A stretch of 64,000 nucleotides of DNA from CAVZAB01 sp963773155 (GCA_963773155.1 CAVZAB010000012.1:124001-188000); one strand, 5' to 3'. Positions 52,167 to 61,235 are shown, counted from the stretch's first letter. The notes: generated by a model not told the origin, from the letters alone. Made by a program: numbers and translations.

Positions 52167-53191
52167 CGTTCCGTGAGCTTCAGCTCGATTCGGCGGTTGC
52201 GTCGCAGCGTCTCCTCGTCATCGCCCTGATCGAGCGGTTGAAATTGTCCGAAGCCCGCCGCGACCAGGCGCTGCGGCGAAACCCCTTTGCTGATCAGATA
52301 TTGGACGACGGAAATGGCGCGCGCCGAAGACAATTCCCAATTTGACGGGAATTGCGGCGATTGAATCGGCTTCTTGTCGGTGTGACCGTCGATCCGCAGA
52401 ACCCAGGGGATTTCCGGCGGGATTTCGCGCTCGAGATCGGCGACCGCGGCCGCCAACTTGTCGAGTTCGATTTTGCCGGCCGCATTGACGGCGGCCTGAC
52501 CACTGTCGAACAGGACTTCCGATTGGAAGACGAAACGATCGCCGACGACGCGAATGCCTGGCCGATTGCCAAGAATTTCGCGGAGCCTGCCAAAAAAGTC
52601 GGAACGGTAGCGGGCCAGTTCCTGGACCTTCTGGGCGAGCGCCACATTGAGGCGCGAGCCGAGGTCGGCAATCTTGGCCTGGCTTTCCTTGTCGCGCGAT
52701 TCGGAGGCGCTGAGCGCATCTTCGATGGCGGCGAGTTGGCGGCGCAGCGCGGCGATTTGCTGGTTGAGTATGTCGACTTGCGCATTGGCCCTGGCCGAGA
52801 TTTGCCGCTCGTTGTCGAGCGCCGCCTGGGCCTGCGCGGCCTGGCCGCCAGCCGCTTCGAGACCGGCCTCGCGGTTGTCGATTAGGCTTTGCAGCCGGGA
52901 CCGCTCCTGCTCCTTGGCCTCGAGGGTCGCGGCGAGATTGATGAGCGAGGTCTGGTTTTCCGCCTTGACGCCGCGCTCGAGGGCCAGCAGCTGCGTGAGT
53001 TCTTCGATCTGCCGGTTGAGCTTGGTCAGCGCCGTATCCTTGCCAGTCACTTCGCGCGACAGGAAGAATTGCGCCAGCATGAAGACCGAGAGCAGAAAGA
53101 CGATAACCAGCAGCATCGTCGACAGGGCGTCGACGAAGCCCGGCCAGTAATCGATGCCCCGGTCGCGGCGGCGGGTGCGGGCCAATGCCAT
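52163..53191 (-). CDS. MotB/OmpA-type peptidoglycan-binding membrane protein
   Basis: The 342-aa protein has one N-terminal membrane helix (FVDALSTMLLVIVFLLSVFMLAQFF) with an Asp before it, as in MotB/TolR-type stator subunits. A long coiled coil (about residues 50-190) follows, then an OmpA domain with VLFDSGQAAVNAAGK, RIDGHTDKKPIQSP and ELSSARAISVVQYLISKGVSPQRLVAAGFGQFQP. It pairs with the MotA/ExbB-like protein encoded just upstream. The pair is probably a chromosomally conserved envelope motor or scaffold rather than a flagellar stator, because no flagellar genes are near. Confidence 0.85.
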   Translation of the reverse strand: MALARTRRRDRGIDYWPGFVDALSTMLLVIVFLLSVFMLAQFFLSREVTGKDTALTKLNRQIEELTQLLALERGVKAENQTSLINLAATLEAKEQERSRLQSLIDNREAGLEAAGGQAAQAQAALDNERQISARANAQVDILNQQIAALRRQLAAIEDALSASESRDKESQAKIADLGSRLNVALAQKVQELARYRSDFFGRLREILGNRPGIRVVGDRFVFQSEVLFDSGQAAVNAAGKIELDKLAAAVADLEREIPPEIPWVLRIDGHTDKKPIQSPQFPSNWELSSARAISVVQYLISKGVSPQRLVAAGFGQFQPLDQGDDEETLRRNRRIELKLTER

Positions 53192-53194
53192 GGT

Positions 53195-54169
53195 CTAGGG
53201 CTTCGCTTGTTCGGTCGCGAGGCGCTCAAGCAGTTTGCGGACCTCTTGCTGCTGCGAGGCCTGGGCCTCGACCCAATCGCGGATCATCTGCTGCTCCTGG
53301 CGCATGTGCTGAACCAGGCCCTGGATTCCTTCGGCGAGATTGGCCATGGCGGTTGTTGCGTTGCGGCTCGAATTCGCATCATTCGAGGAGGCGATTTTCT
53401 GCAGCGCCTCGCGCAGATCGCCGGGCAGGTCGGCGGCGGCGCTGCTGGTCCGGTCGATCGCGGTGGCCGAAAGGTAATCTTCAAGCTCATTGTAGAAGCG
53501 GTTTTGCGCCTGGCCTGCCTGAAGATCGAGAAAACCCAGCACCAGCGAGCCGGCAAGGCCGAACAGCGAAGCCGTAAAGGAGACGCTGATGCCGGCAATC
53601 GGCTCCTGCAATCCGCGCTTGAGGTCGTCGAACATCACCGCGGCGTCGCCGCCGCCCTGCATCGACTTGATGACATTGCCAATCGAGCCGACCGTCTCGA
53701 GCAGGCCCCAGAAGGTTCCCAAAAGGCCAAGAAAGATCAGCAGACCGGTCAGATAGCGGGCAATCTCGCGTGCCTCGTCGAGGCGCATCGCGATCGAGTC
53801 CAGAATGGCGCGCAAGGTGGTGGTCGAAATCGCGCGTTCAGCCCCGGCGCTTGCCATCATGGTCGCCATCGGGGCGAGCAGGATCGGCTGCTCAGCGCTG
53901 GTGCTGGCTGGGCCAGTGCTCGAGCGATGCAGCTGATTGACCCAGCGGATTTCCGGAAACAGCCGGATGACCTGTCGGAACATGTGAACGATACCGATGA
54001 AAAGAACGCCGATAATCAGGCTGTTAAGGCCGGGATTGGCGAGATAGGCCGTGATGATCGAGCGATAGAGGATCAAAGCAACAAAGGCGGCCAGGATCAG
54101 AAAGACGATCATCCGCACCAGGAAAATCCGCGGCGAGGAGAGACGATAGGGATCGAGGTCAGCCGCCAT
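53195..54169 (-). CDS. MotA/TolQ/ExbB-type membrane protein
   Basis: The 324-aa protein starts at ATG 54169 (MAADLDPYRLSSPRIF). It has two early membrane helices, a cytoplasmic loop, and the typical MotA/TolQ core LTGLLIFLGLLGTFWGLLETVGSIGNVIKSM and AGISVSFTASLFGLAGSLVLGFLDL. A long charged C-terminal region (KIASSNDANSSRNATTAMANLAEGIQGLVQHM) may interact with cytoplasmic partners. It is followed three bases later by its OmpA-domain partner. An in-frame TTG at 54196 is a weaker start. Confidence 0.83.
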   Translation of the reverse strand: MAADLDPYRLSSPRIFLVRMIVFLILAAFVALILYRSIITAYLANPGLNSLIIGVLFIGIVHMFRQVIRLFPEIRWVNQLHRSSTGPASTSAEQPILLAPMATMMASAGAERAISTTTLRAILDSIAMRLDEAREIARYLTGLLIFLGLLGTFWGLLETVGSIGNVIKSMQGGGDAAVMFDDLKRGLQEPIAGISVSFTASLFGLAGSLVLGFLDLQAGQAQNRFYNELEDYLSATAIDRTSSAAADLPGDLREALQKIASSNDANSSRNATTAMANLAEGIQGLVQHMRQEQQMIRDWVEAQASQQQEVRKLLERLATEQAKP

Positions 54170-54276
54170 AATAGGTCCCGGAATAGAGGTTCCCAAGGGA
54201 ATCGCCGCCCGTGCGCCGCGCGCCTATCTGAACGCCGTCGGGCGGCGTAATCAAGGCCGCTGTTTCAGGCGCGGCG

Positions 54277-55068
54277 TCAGGCATGGCGAAGGGTGGCCAT
54301 CAATTGCCGGTGCAAAGGCTCGTTTCCCGCACAAATCGAACCGGCGTGGAGAAAATCGTCGTCGCCCTCGATGGTGGTGACGAAGCCGCCCGCCTCGCGA
54401 ATGAGAACCGCCCCGGCGGCGACGTCCCAGGAGCGCAGGCCGCGCTCCCAAAAGGCGTCGAGCCGCCCGGATGCGACATAGGCAAGATCGATGGCGGCAG
54501 CGCCCAGCCGGCGGACATTGGCGGCAACGCGCATGACGTCTGCCAGTTCGGCCTGGAAGCGTGGGTGGGCGCCGGCCTTGCCGAGGTGGGGAACGCCGCA
54601 ACCAATCAGCGCTTGGTCGAAGTCGCGGCGCACGGCGACCCGCAGGCGGCGGTTGTTGTGGTAGGCGCCCTGACCGCGCTCGGCGATGAACAGATCGTCG
54701 CTCGCCGGGTTGTAGACGACACCGGCGACCAGCTGGCCGTCGCGCTCGAGGGCCAGAGAAACAGCAAAAATCGGGATGCCGTGGAGAAAATTGGTGGTGC
54801 CGTCGAGAGGATCAATATGCCAGATGTGGCTGGGATCCTTGCCTTCGACAATGCCCGATTCCTCCATCACAAAGCCGTAGCCCGGCCTTGCCTTCGACAA
54901 AGCGTCGAATATCACCCGCTCGGCCTTGCGGTCGGCCGCCGATACGAAATCGGCGGGGCCCTTCATCGAGACTTGCAAATTCTCGACTTCCCCGAAATCC
55001 CGCTTTAGTCCGCGGCCGGCTTTCAGCGCGGCAGCGGTCATGACGTTCATCAGGGCTGAGCGGATCAT
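54277..55068 (-). CDS. suhB: Inositol-1-monophosphatase (SuhB)
   Basis: The 263-aa Mg-dependent phosphatase shows MEESG (metal Glu), IWHIDPLDGTTNFLHGIPIFAVSLAL (D-P-L-D-G-T-x-N) and GLRSWDVAAGAVLIREAGG (W-D-x-A-A-G). These are the canonical SuhB forms, unlike the HisN-type paralogue at 4345-5142. SuhB also has regulatory roles on RNA polymerase in enterics. The gene precedes the MotA-like gene, with a hairpin ACGCCG/CGGCGT (about 54233-54249) in the 107-base gap. Confidence 0.92.
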   Translation of the reverse strand: MIRSALMNVMTAAALKAGRGLKRDFGEVENLQVSMKGPADFVSAADRKAERVIFDALSKARPGYGFVMEESGIVEGKDPSHIWHIDPLDGTTNFLHGIPIFAVSLALERDGQLVAGVVYNPASDDLFIAERGQGAYHNNRRLRVAVRRDFDQALIGCGVPHLGKAGAHPRFQAELADVMRVAANVRRLGAAAIDLAYVASGRLDAFWERGLRSWDVAAGAVLIREAGGFVTTIEGDDDFLHAGSICAGNEPLHRQLMATLRHA

Positions 55069-55125
55069 GCGTCTGTCTCTCGTTGCGGCGCAGGTGTGCC
55101 CGTGGCGGGCCAGCCCGTCAAGCGC

Positions 55126-56109
55126 TCACTGCCGGTCGGATCCGAGCTGGCGCTCGACATAGCGGTGCAGCGCCGCATCGACACGCTGACGGTCTTGCGG
55201 GGTGAGATTGTTGAACAGCCCGTCGAGCCAGGGGTCCTGTTCGCCGACGGACCGGGCCAGCAAGTGCCATTTCGCCGCCTCGACTCGGTCGACCGGCATG
55301 CCCTGACCGGTCGCTAGGATTCGGGCCAGCCGGTTTTGCGCGATCGGATTGTTGCGCCAGGCGGCCTTGAGTAGCAGCTTTGCGGCAGCCGGCCGGTCGG
55401 CTTCGACGCCTATTCCATTGAACAGGGCTAGGGCATATTCGACAATCGCCGGCAGGTTGTTCTGGCTCGCGGCGCTCCTGAGAAGATCGGCCGCCCGGGC
55501 GAGATCCTTGGGCACGCCATGCCCTTCGCGGTAGAGAATGGCCAGCCCATAGGCGGCCTCTTCATTGCCGAGTTTGCTGGCGCGGTCGAAATATGCCGCG
55601 GCAGTCTTATAGTCGGGGACTACGCCGTTGCCCTCGAGGGCGATGACAGCGAGATTGTAGAGCGCGCCGGGATGGTCCTGCGCGGCAGCCTTTGCGAGGA
55701 GTTCGACGGCGCCGGCTCGGTCCTTGGCGATGCCATTGCCCTGCAGCAGCATCATGCCAAGCGCGAATTGCGCTTCGCGGCCGCCGAGATTGGCGGCGAG
55801 CCGGAACCAGCGCGCCGATTCCATCAGATCGAGCTTGACGCCGAAACCTTCGTCGTAGATTTGACCGAGCAGGGTGAGTGCCGCAACGTCCTTGGGATTG
55901 GCTTCGAGCCTCTTCAGCGCCTCGCGCAGTGCCGTGAAAAAATAGCCGCGCTGATAGGCGCCAAAAGCGAGATCGAGTTGGGCGGGGTTCGCTGCGGCCC
56001 GTTCGCCGGCGGCTGCCTTGGGTTGCGGCTGGTCGGCCGCCGCTGCAACCGGGCCGAGGGCGACGAGCACGCCGACCAGCCGGCCTGAAAGGCGAAGCGA
56101 AGCGTTCAT
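55126..56109 (-). CDS. Exported Sel1-like repeat protein
   Basis: The 327-aa protein has a signal peptide (RLSGRLVGVLVALGPVAAAADQ) and then about six Sel1/TPR-like repeats such as DLMESARWFRLAANLGGREAQFALGMMLLQGNG, DRAGAVELLAKAAAQDHPGALYNLAVIALEGNG and DLARAADLLRSAASQNNLPAIVEYALALFNGIG. Such proteins act as periplasmic scaffolds. It is coupled to the ThiE-like gene by a four-base overlap. Confidence 0.85.
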   Translation of the reverse strand: MNASLRLSGRLVGVLVALGPVAAAADQPQPKAAAGERAAANPAQLDLAFGAYQRGYFFTALREALKRLEANPKDVAALTLLGQIYDEGFGVKLDLMESARWFRLAANLGGREAQFALGMMLLQGNGIAKDRAGAVELLAKAAAQDHPGALYNLAVIALEGNGVVPDYKTAAAYFDRASKLGNEEAAYGLAILYREGHGVPKDLARAADLLRSAASQNNLPAIVEYALALFNGIGVEADRPAAAKLLLKAAWRNNPIAQNRLARILATGQGMPVDRVEAAKWHLLARSVGEQDPWLDGLFNNLTPQDRQRVDAALHRYVERQLGSDRQ

Positions 56110-56732
56110 TTCGACCGGCTATGGCGCGCGATGAGCGTGCAGGCCTCCTCGAGGGCTGCTTCAGGCCCGCGGGGCTCGTGCCAGATGGCCGGCCCAAGCG
56201 CGAGGAAATCGGCCCCAGCCATTGCGAGATCGGCGATTTGGTCCAGCGTCTCGGCGTAGCCGACGCAGGGGATGGTGAAAATATCGGCCCACCATTCGAT
56301 CTGCTCGATGACCCGGTGCCGGGCGCGCTGGAGCGGGTCGGGTCCGCATGCGCCGAACATGACATAATCGACGCCGGCTTCCCCGGCCTGCATGGCGGCG
56401 TCGCGCGACGACAGGCAGCCGGCCCCGACGATGTGAGCCGGCTTGAGCGCGCCGAGCGCCGCGTGCAGGGCCTCGCGATTGCCATCGATATGGGCGCCGT
56501 CTGCTTTCAGCCGAACGGCGCGCTGCGGGTCGTCGGCGATCAGAAGGGCAACGCCGCTCGCCTGGATCTCTTCGATCAATCCAGCCGTGGCGGCTTCCTC
56601 GAGGTCGCGGTCGAACGGCAGCAAGAGGCTGGCGATTCTGTCGCCGGCCAAGTGCCGCCCGAGCGAGCGCAGCTGAATCGCCTGCTGTTGGGCCGGCGCG
56701 ATCAGATAGAGACGCGGATCTGCGGAGGCCAT
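56106..56732 (-). CDS. thiE: ThiE/TenI-like thiamine phosphate synthase family protein
   Basis: The 208-aa TIM barrel starts MASADPRLYLIAPAQQQAIQ with AAAGGACG upstream. LLIADDPQRAVRLKADGAHI, AGCLSSRDAAMQAGEAGVDYVMFGACGP and MAGADFLALGPAIW follow the ThiE order. The usual catalytic H-L-G-Q motif is replaced by HIDGN, and the S-T/C-H segment is AGCLS, so activity on HMP-PP and HET-P is doubtful. No thi-box precedes it and no other thi gene is nearby. It may be a divergent paralogue with another role. Confidence 0.7.
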   Translation of the reverse strand: MASADPRLYLIAPAQQQAIQLRSLGRHLAGDRIASLLLPFDRDLEEAATAGLIEEIQASGVALLIADDPQRAVRLKADGAHIDGNREALHAALGALKPAHIVGAGCLSSRDAAMQAGEAGVDYVMFGACGPDPLQRARHRVIEQIEWWADIFTIPCVGYAETLDQIADLAMAGADFLALGPAIWHEPRGPEAALEEACTLIARHSRSK

Positions 56733-56769
56733 TCGCCGTCCTTTCCTCGACCGTCCGATCCGCCTGCGG

Positions 56770-57792
56770 CTAGGCCGCGGCCTCCATCGCTGCACTCCAG
56801 CTGCCGGTGGCGGCAAGGCTGTTCATCTTGGCGCGATGCAGGAAGGCCTTTTGAGCTGCTGCGATATTGCGCTCTTCGCCCGACCAGGCCAATTGCGGCG
56901 CCGCCTGCAGGGCGCGGCCGTAGGAGAAGGTGATCTTCCAAGGAAGTGGGCCTAGTCGGTTGATCGCGTCGAGATTGGCCGTGGCTTCGACATCCGACTG
57001 GCCGCCTGACAGGAAGGCGATGCCGGGAACGGCGAGCGGCACGCAATTCTTGAATAGCCGGACGGTCTGTTCGGCGACCTGTTCCGGCCTGGCCTGCTGC
57101 GGGCATTTCTTTCCCGCCACGACCATATTCGGCTTCAGGACAATTCCCTCGAGGAAGATGCCGGCTTCATAAAGTTCGGCAAACACCGTCGTGAGAACGG
57201 CTTGCGACACCTCGTAGCAGCGCCCGATGTCATGCCCGCCATCCATCAAAACCTCTGGTTCGACAATCGGCACGAGATTGGCCGCCTGGCAGGCCGCGGC
57301 ATAGCGCGCCAGCGCGTGCGCATTAGCGCGGATACAGGCGAGGCTCGGGATAGCATCGCCAATATCGATGACGGCCCGCCATTTGGCGAATCGTGCACCC
57401 AGTTTGAAATAATCTTCCAGCCGCTGCGAAAGGCCGTCGAGTCCCTCGGTCAAGGTCTCGCCTGGCCGCAGCGCCATCGGCTTGGCGCCGGCATCGACTT
57501 TAATGCCGGGCAGGGCGCCCGTGGCCTCGATGATTTTGACCAGGGGCGTATTGTCGCGCGCCGTCTGCCGGATGGTTTCATCGAACAGGATAACGCCGGA
57601 AATATAGGTCCGCATCGCCGCGGCCGTGCGGAACATGAGTTCGCGATAGTCGCGTCGGTTGATCGCGGTATTGGCGACGCCGATCGCGTCGAACCGCTTC
57701 TTGATCGTGCCGGAACTTTCGTCGGCGGCAAGAATGCCCTTGCCGGGTGCAACCATTGCCGCGGCGATTTTAGCGAGGTGATCATGGTTCAT
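56770..57792 (-). CDS. fba: Fructose-bisphosphate aldolase, class I
   Basis: The 340-aa enzyme has GKGILAADESSGTIKKRFDAIG at its start, FDETIRQTARDNTPLVKII, PIVEPEVLMDGGHDI and GIVLKPNMVVAGKKC, where the lysine of VLKPNMV forms the Schiff base. SGGQSDVEATANLDAIN closes the phosphate site. It cleaves fructose 1,6-bisphosphate without metal. The vertebrate-type class I enzyme replaces the metal-dependent class II enzyme common in many bacteria. It is the third gene of a gap-pgk-fba block. Confidence 0.93.
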   Translation of the reverse strand: MNHDHLAKIAAAMVAPGKGILAADESSGTIKKRFDAIGVANTAINRRDYRELMFRTAAAMRTYISGVILFDETIRQTARDNTPLVKIIEATGALPGIKVDAGAKPMALRPGETLTEGLDGLSQRLEDYFKLGARFAKWRAVIDIGDAIPSLACIRANAHALARYAAACQAANLVPIVEPEVLMDGGHDIGRCYEVSQAVLTTVFAELYEAGIFLEGIVLKPNMVVAGKKCPQQARPEQVAEQTVRLFKNCVPLAVPGIAFLSGGQSDVEATANLDAINRLGPLPWKITFSYGRALQAAPQLAWSGEERNIAAAQKAFLHRAKMNSLAATGSWSAAMEAAA

Positions 57793-57822
57793 CGATAGGT
57801 CTCCCAGCCAATTTCTTGCGTC

Positions 57823-59016
57823 TCATCGGCGCAAGGCCTCGACGCCCGGCAGGGCCTTGCCCTCGAGCCACTCGAGAAAGGCGCCGCCGGCGGTCGAAAT
57901 ATAGGTAAAGTCTTGTGCGACACCGGCTTGGTTCAAGGCGGCGACCGTGTCGCCGCCGCCGGCCACCGACAGCAATTGGCCGGCCCGGGTGAGCTGCGCT
58001 GCAGTTGCCGCGACTGCGCGTGTGCCGGCATCAAAGGGCGGCATTTCGAAGGCGCCGAACGGTCCATTCCAGACCAGCGTCCGGGCCCGGCGCAAGTGAT
58101 CCTCGGCCAGCACGACCGAACGCGGCCCGATGTCGAGAATCATCTCGTCGGGTGCGACATGGTCGATATCGGTAATACGTGAGGGCGCGTGGGCTTTGAA
58201 TTGTTTGGCAACTACCGCATCGACCGGCAGAACGATCTCGCAATGGGCCGCCTTTGCGCTAGCCTGGATCGTGCGTGCCGTCCTCAGGAGGTCCGTCTCG
58301 CAGAGCGACTTGCCAATCGGCTTACCCTGCGCCGCCAGAAAAGTGTTGGCCATGCCACCGCCGATGACCAGGCAGTCCACGCGCATGACGAGATTGCCGA
58401 GCAGAGCCAGTTTGCTGGAAATCTTGGCACCGCCGACGACTGCCATGACCGGTCTTGTCGGATGATCGAGGACCTTTGACAGGGCCTCGAGCTCGGCCTG
58501 CATAGCCCGCCCGGCATAGGCCGGCAGCCGATGCGCAAGCGCCTCGGTCGAAGCATGGGCGCGATGGGAGGCGGAGAAAGCATCATTGACGTAAAGGTCG
58601 CCGAGCTTTGCGAGTTCGTCGGCAAAAGCCGGATCGTTCTTTTCCTCGCCCGAATGAAACCGGGTGTTTTCCAACAGCAAGACGTCCTCATTGTGCATCG
58701 CCTCGACGGCCGCACGGGCGCTCTCGCCGATGCAATCGCTGGCAAAGGCAACCGGTCTGGCGAGGCGGCGCGCCAATTCGGCGGCGACCGGACGCAGCGA
58801 ATTTTCGATGTCGGGGCCAAACTTGGGGCGGCCGAAATGGGCGAGCAGAATGACTTTGCCGTTCTTATTGGTCAATTCGCGCAGGGTCGGCAGGATCCGG
58901 TCGATTCGCGTGGTGTCGCTGACCTGGCCGTCTTCCATCGGCACGTTGAGATCGACGCGGACGAGGATCCGCCTGCCACTGACCGGGACGTCGTCGAGGG
59001 TCTTGAAGGCTTGCAT
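57823..59016 (-). CDS. pgk: Phosphoglycerate kinase
   Basis: The 397-aa enzyme transfers phosphate from 1,3-bisphosphoglycerate to ADP. It begins FKTLDDVPVSGRRILVRVDLNVPMEDGQVSD, with NGKVILLAHFGRPKF, ENTRFHSGEEKNDPAFADELA, VVGGAKISSKLALLGNL, GGGMANTFLAAQG, LVWNGPFGAFEMPPF and LSVAGGGDTVAALN, all standard PGK motifs. GGAG precedes the ATG. It lies between gap and fba on one strand. Confidence 0.95.
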   Translation of the reverse strand: MQAFKTLDDVPVSGRRILVRVDLNVPMEDGQVSDTTRIDRILPTLRELTNKNGKVILLAHFGRPKFGPDIENSLRPVAAELARRLARPVAFASDCIGESARAAVEAMHNEDVLLLENTRFHSGEEKNDPAFADELAKLGDLYVNDAFSASHRAHASTEALAHRLPAYAGRAMQAELEALSKVLDHPTRPVMAVVGGAKISSKLALLGNLVMRVDCLVIGGGMANTFLAAQGKPIGKSLCETDLLRTARTIQASAKAAHCEIVLPVDAVVAKQFKAHAPSRITDIDHVAPDEMILDIGPRSVVLAEDHLRRARTLVWNGPFGAFEMPPFDAGTRAVAATAAQLTRAGQLLSVAGGGDTVAALNQAGVAQDFTYISTAGGAFLEWLEGKALPGVEALRR

Positions 59017-59114
59017 TTGCGATCTCCTGTCGATGGCGGGCTAAAGCAAGGGCAGACATTGGCTTGCCCAGCAAGACAGTTCACGTGCGCAATAGACCGC
59101 GGCCTTGCGTTGGA

Positions 59115-60122
59115 TCAAATCAGCTTGCCGATCGCGACCGCCGTATCCGCCATACGGTGCGAGAAGCCCCATTCATTATCGTACCAGGACAGGATGCGGA
59201 CGAAATTGCCTTCCAGGATCTTGGTTTGGTCGAGGTGGAAGATCGAGGAATGGGGATCATGATTGAAGTCGACTGAGACATTCGGGCTGCTCGTATAGCT
59301 GAGTATGCCCTTGAGCGGGCCATCGGCGGCGGCCCGGATCGCGGCATTGATTTCGTCCTTGCTGGTTCTTCGACCGGCGACGAATTTCAAATCGACGACC
59401 GAGACATTCGGGGTCGGGACGCGAATGGCGCTGCCGTCGAGCTTGCCATTGAGTTCGGGCAAAACCAGTCCGACCGCCTTTGCGGCGCCGGTTGAGGTCG
59501 GGATCATCGAAAGGGCGGCCGCCCGCCCGCGATACAAATCCTTGTGCAGAGTGTCGAGCGTCGGCTGATCGCCGGTATAGGAATGAATGGTTGTCATGAA
59601 GCCGCGTTCGATACCGACGGCTTCATGCAGAACCTTGGCGACGGGGGCGAGGCAATTGGTTGTGCAGGACGCATTCGAAACAACGAGGTGTTCCTTGGTC
59701 AAGCGGTGGTGATTGACGCCATAGACGACGGTCAGATCGGCGCCCTCGGCAGGGGCCGAGACCAGGACCCTCTTGGCGCCCGCGCTCAGATGGTTAGCCG
59801 CCTTGTCGCGGCTCGTAAAAATACCGGTGCATTCGAGGGCGACGTCGATCCCCATGGCCTTGTGCGGCAATTCGGCCGGGTTCTTGATCGCCGTCACCTT
59901 GATCGGGCCGCGCCCGGCGTCGAGCGTGTCAGCTGAGGTCTTGACCTCGTGCGGAAAGCGTCCATGCACCGAATCGAAACGCAAAAGATGGGCATTGGTT
60001 TCGACCGGTCCGAGGTCGTTGATCGCCACGACCTCGATGTCACGGCGGCCCGATTCGATAATGGCGCGCAGGACATTGCGTCCGATCCGCCCAAATCCGT
60101 TGATTGCGACCTTGATCGACAT
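59115..60122 (-). CDS. gap: Glyceraldehyde-3-phosphate dehydrogenase, type I
   Basis: The 335-aa enzyme has INGFGRIGRNVLRAIIESGRRDIEVVAIND (Rossmann), catalytic SNASCTTNCLAPVAKVL, HSYTGDQPTLDTLHKDLYRGRAAA and WYDNEWGFSHRM. NDLG after the second strand and Pro in the cofactor region leave NAD preference likely. AAGGAG precedes ATG 60122. It heads the gap-pgk-fba block. The transketolase gene that precedes gap in many alphaproteobacteria is absent here. Confidence 0.95.
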   Translation of the reverse strand: MSIKVAINGFGRIGRNVLRAIIESGRRDIEVVAINDLGPVETNAHLLRFDSVHGRFPHEVKTSADTLDAGRGPIKVTAIKNPAELPHKAMGIDVALECTGIFTSRDKAANHLSAGAKRVLVSAPAEGADLTVVYGVNHHRLTKEHLVVSNASCTTNCLAPVAKVLHEAVGIERGFMTTIHSYTGDQPTLDTLHKDLYRGRAAALSMIPTSTGAAKAVGLVLPELNGKLDGSAIRVPTPNVSVVDLKFVAGRRTSKDEINAAIRAAADGPLKGILSYTSSPNVSVDFNHDPHSSIFHLDQTKILEGNFVRILSWYDNEWGFSHRMADTAVAIGKLI

Positions 60123-60558
60123 TGGTGCTCTCCTTATTGGCGGGACCTGCTGTGTCAGGGCTGCCGCGCTTCAGCGCTTGTCGGACGCGATCTCGACACC
60201 GCATGCTCGGGCGGCCGGGGTCCAGACATCGATGCGCCCGACGCCAGCTTGGCCGGCGCCGCCTGCCGGGCCCTGGCTGCAATCGGCCCACCGATCCGGT
60301 CGCCTCGCCGCCGCTCGCGGCGGCCTGTCCGCCACCAATTTCGGCAATCCTGACCAGCAAGCGCGAAAAGACATGATTGGCAGGTGATAGCAGCTGGCGA
60401 GGGTTAGTCAACGCCAAGCCGGTGCCGTGCGGCAATGACGTTAATTTGGCCCGGCGTCCGTCATTTCGCGGGCAGCTATTTGTGGGCCAATGAGCGCTCG
60501 GCGTTGACGCGGTGCTTGAGACCGCGCTTAATGTTCTCCGCCGAAGTGCTTGAATCGA
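60123..60558. other. Intergenic region, no gene recognised
   Basis: These 436 bases separate divergent gap and the DUF4164 gene. Both strands lack a convincing coding frame: the candidates lack ribosome sites and have no recognisable sequence. The SD of gap lies at its left edge. Inverted segments rich in GGCGGC occur around 60300-60330 (CGCCGCCGC / GCGGCGG), perhaps part of the gap leader. No tRNA-like or terminator structure with a T-run was seen. Confidence 0.5.
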
Positions 60559-60855
60559 ATGAAGACGCACCCTCGCATAGACGCCGCAATCAAGCGATTG
60601 TCTGCTGCGCTCGATCAACTCGAGGCGGTCCAGGCGCGGCGCCAACGTGCCGATTTACTGCGCGGCGATCTTGAAGAAGAGCTGAGCCTGATGCAGGACG
60701 ACAGGGCAAGGCTCGCGGTCGAACTCGATGCGGCACTGGCCCGCGCCAAGGCTCTCGATGCGGCCAATCTCGAAGCGAGCCTTGGTCTTGAGCGGGCCGG
60801 GGCGACGCTTCGCAGCGTGCTCGCCTCGATCGAAGAAGCCAGCGACGGCGACTAA
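60559..60855 (+). CDS. DUF4164 family protein, ZapA-neighbour coiled coil
   Basis: The 98-aa protein (MKTHPRIDAAIKRLSAALDQLE, then RQRADLLRGDLEEELSLMQDDRARLAVELD) is an extended coiled coil of the DUF4164 type. It lies 11 bases upstream of zapA, the usual position, so a link to cell division is likely but unproven. An in-frame TTG at 60550 is less likely as a start. Confidence 0.82.
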   Translation: MKTHPRIDAAIKRLSAALDQLEAVQARRQRADLLRGDLEEELSLMQDDRARLAVELDAALARAKALDAANLEASLGLERAGATLRSVLASIEEASDGD

Positions 60856-60866
60856 CGGAGCGAGCC

Positions 60867-61235
60867 TTGGCCCAGGTCACAGTGACGATTGCCGGCAAGC
60901 TTTACCGCATGGCATGCGGCGATGGGGAAGAGGCGCATTTGGAGGCATTGGCTGGGGTTGTCGATGCCAAGATTGCTGATTTGCGCGGTGCCTTCGGCGA
61001 AATTGGTGATCAGCGCCTGACCGTAATGGCGGCCATTGCGCTTGCCGACGAGGCGACCGAAACCCGACTGAAACTGGCCGAGGCGACCGTAAACCTGACC
61101 AATCTCCGGCAGGAGCGGGCGATGGCGTCGAGCACCGGCGATGCTGTTGCGGGTGCCGTGGCGGAGGCGCTCGACGTCGTCGCCGTGCGGATCGAGCGGC
61201 TGACTCAGGAATTGCGCAGCGAGGGCAAGGAATAG
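60867..61235 (+). CDS. zapA: Cell division protein ZapA
   Basis: The 122-aa protein begins QVTVTIAGKLYRMACGDGEEAHLEALAGVVDAKIADLRG, the ZapA domain that bundles FtsZ filaments, then a helical tail. The start is TTG 60867 with GGAG six bases upstream; no ATG is available in frame near this point. It is followed by 6S RNA and fthF, an order preserved across proteobacteria. Confidence 0.9.
   Translation: MAQVTVTIAGKLYRMACGDGEEAHLEALAGVVDAKIADLRGAFGEIGDQRLTVMAAIALADEATETRLKLAEATVNLTNLRQERAMASSTGDAVAGAVAEALDVVAVRIERLTQELRSEGKE

Noticed and set aside
52163..54169. Possible Zorya-type defence system (ZorA/ZorB-like MotA plus OmpA proteins)
   Set aside because: No zorC, zorD or zorE nuclease/helicase genes are adjacent; the neighbours are suhB and a GNAT gene, so this is more likely a housekeeping envelope pair.
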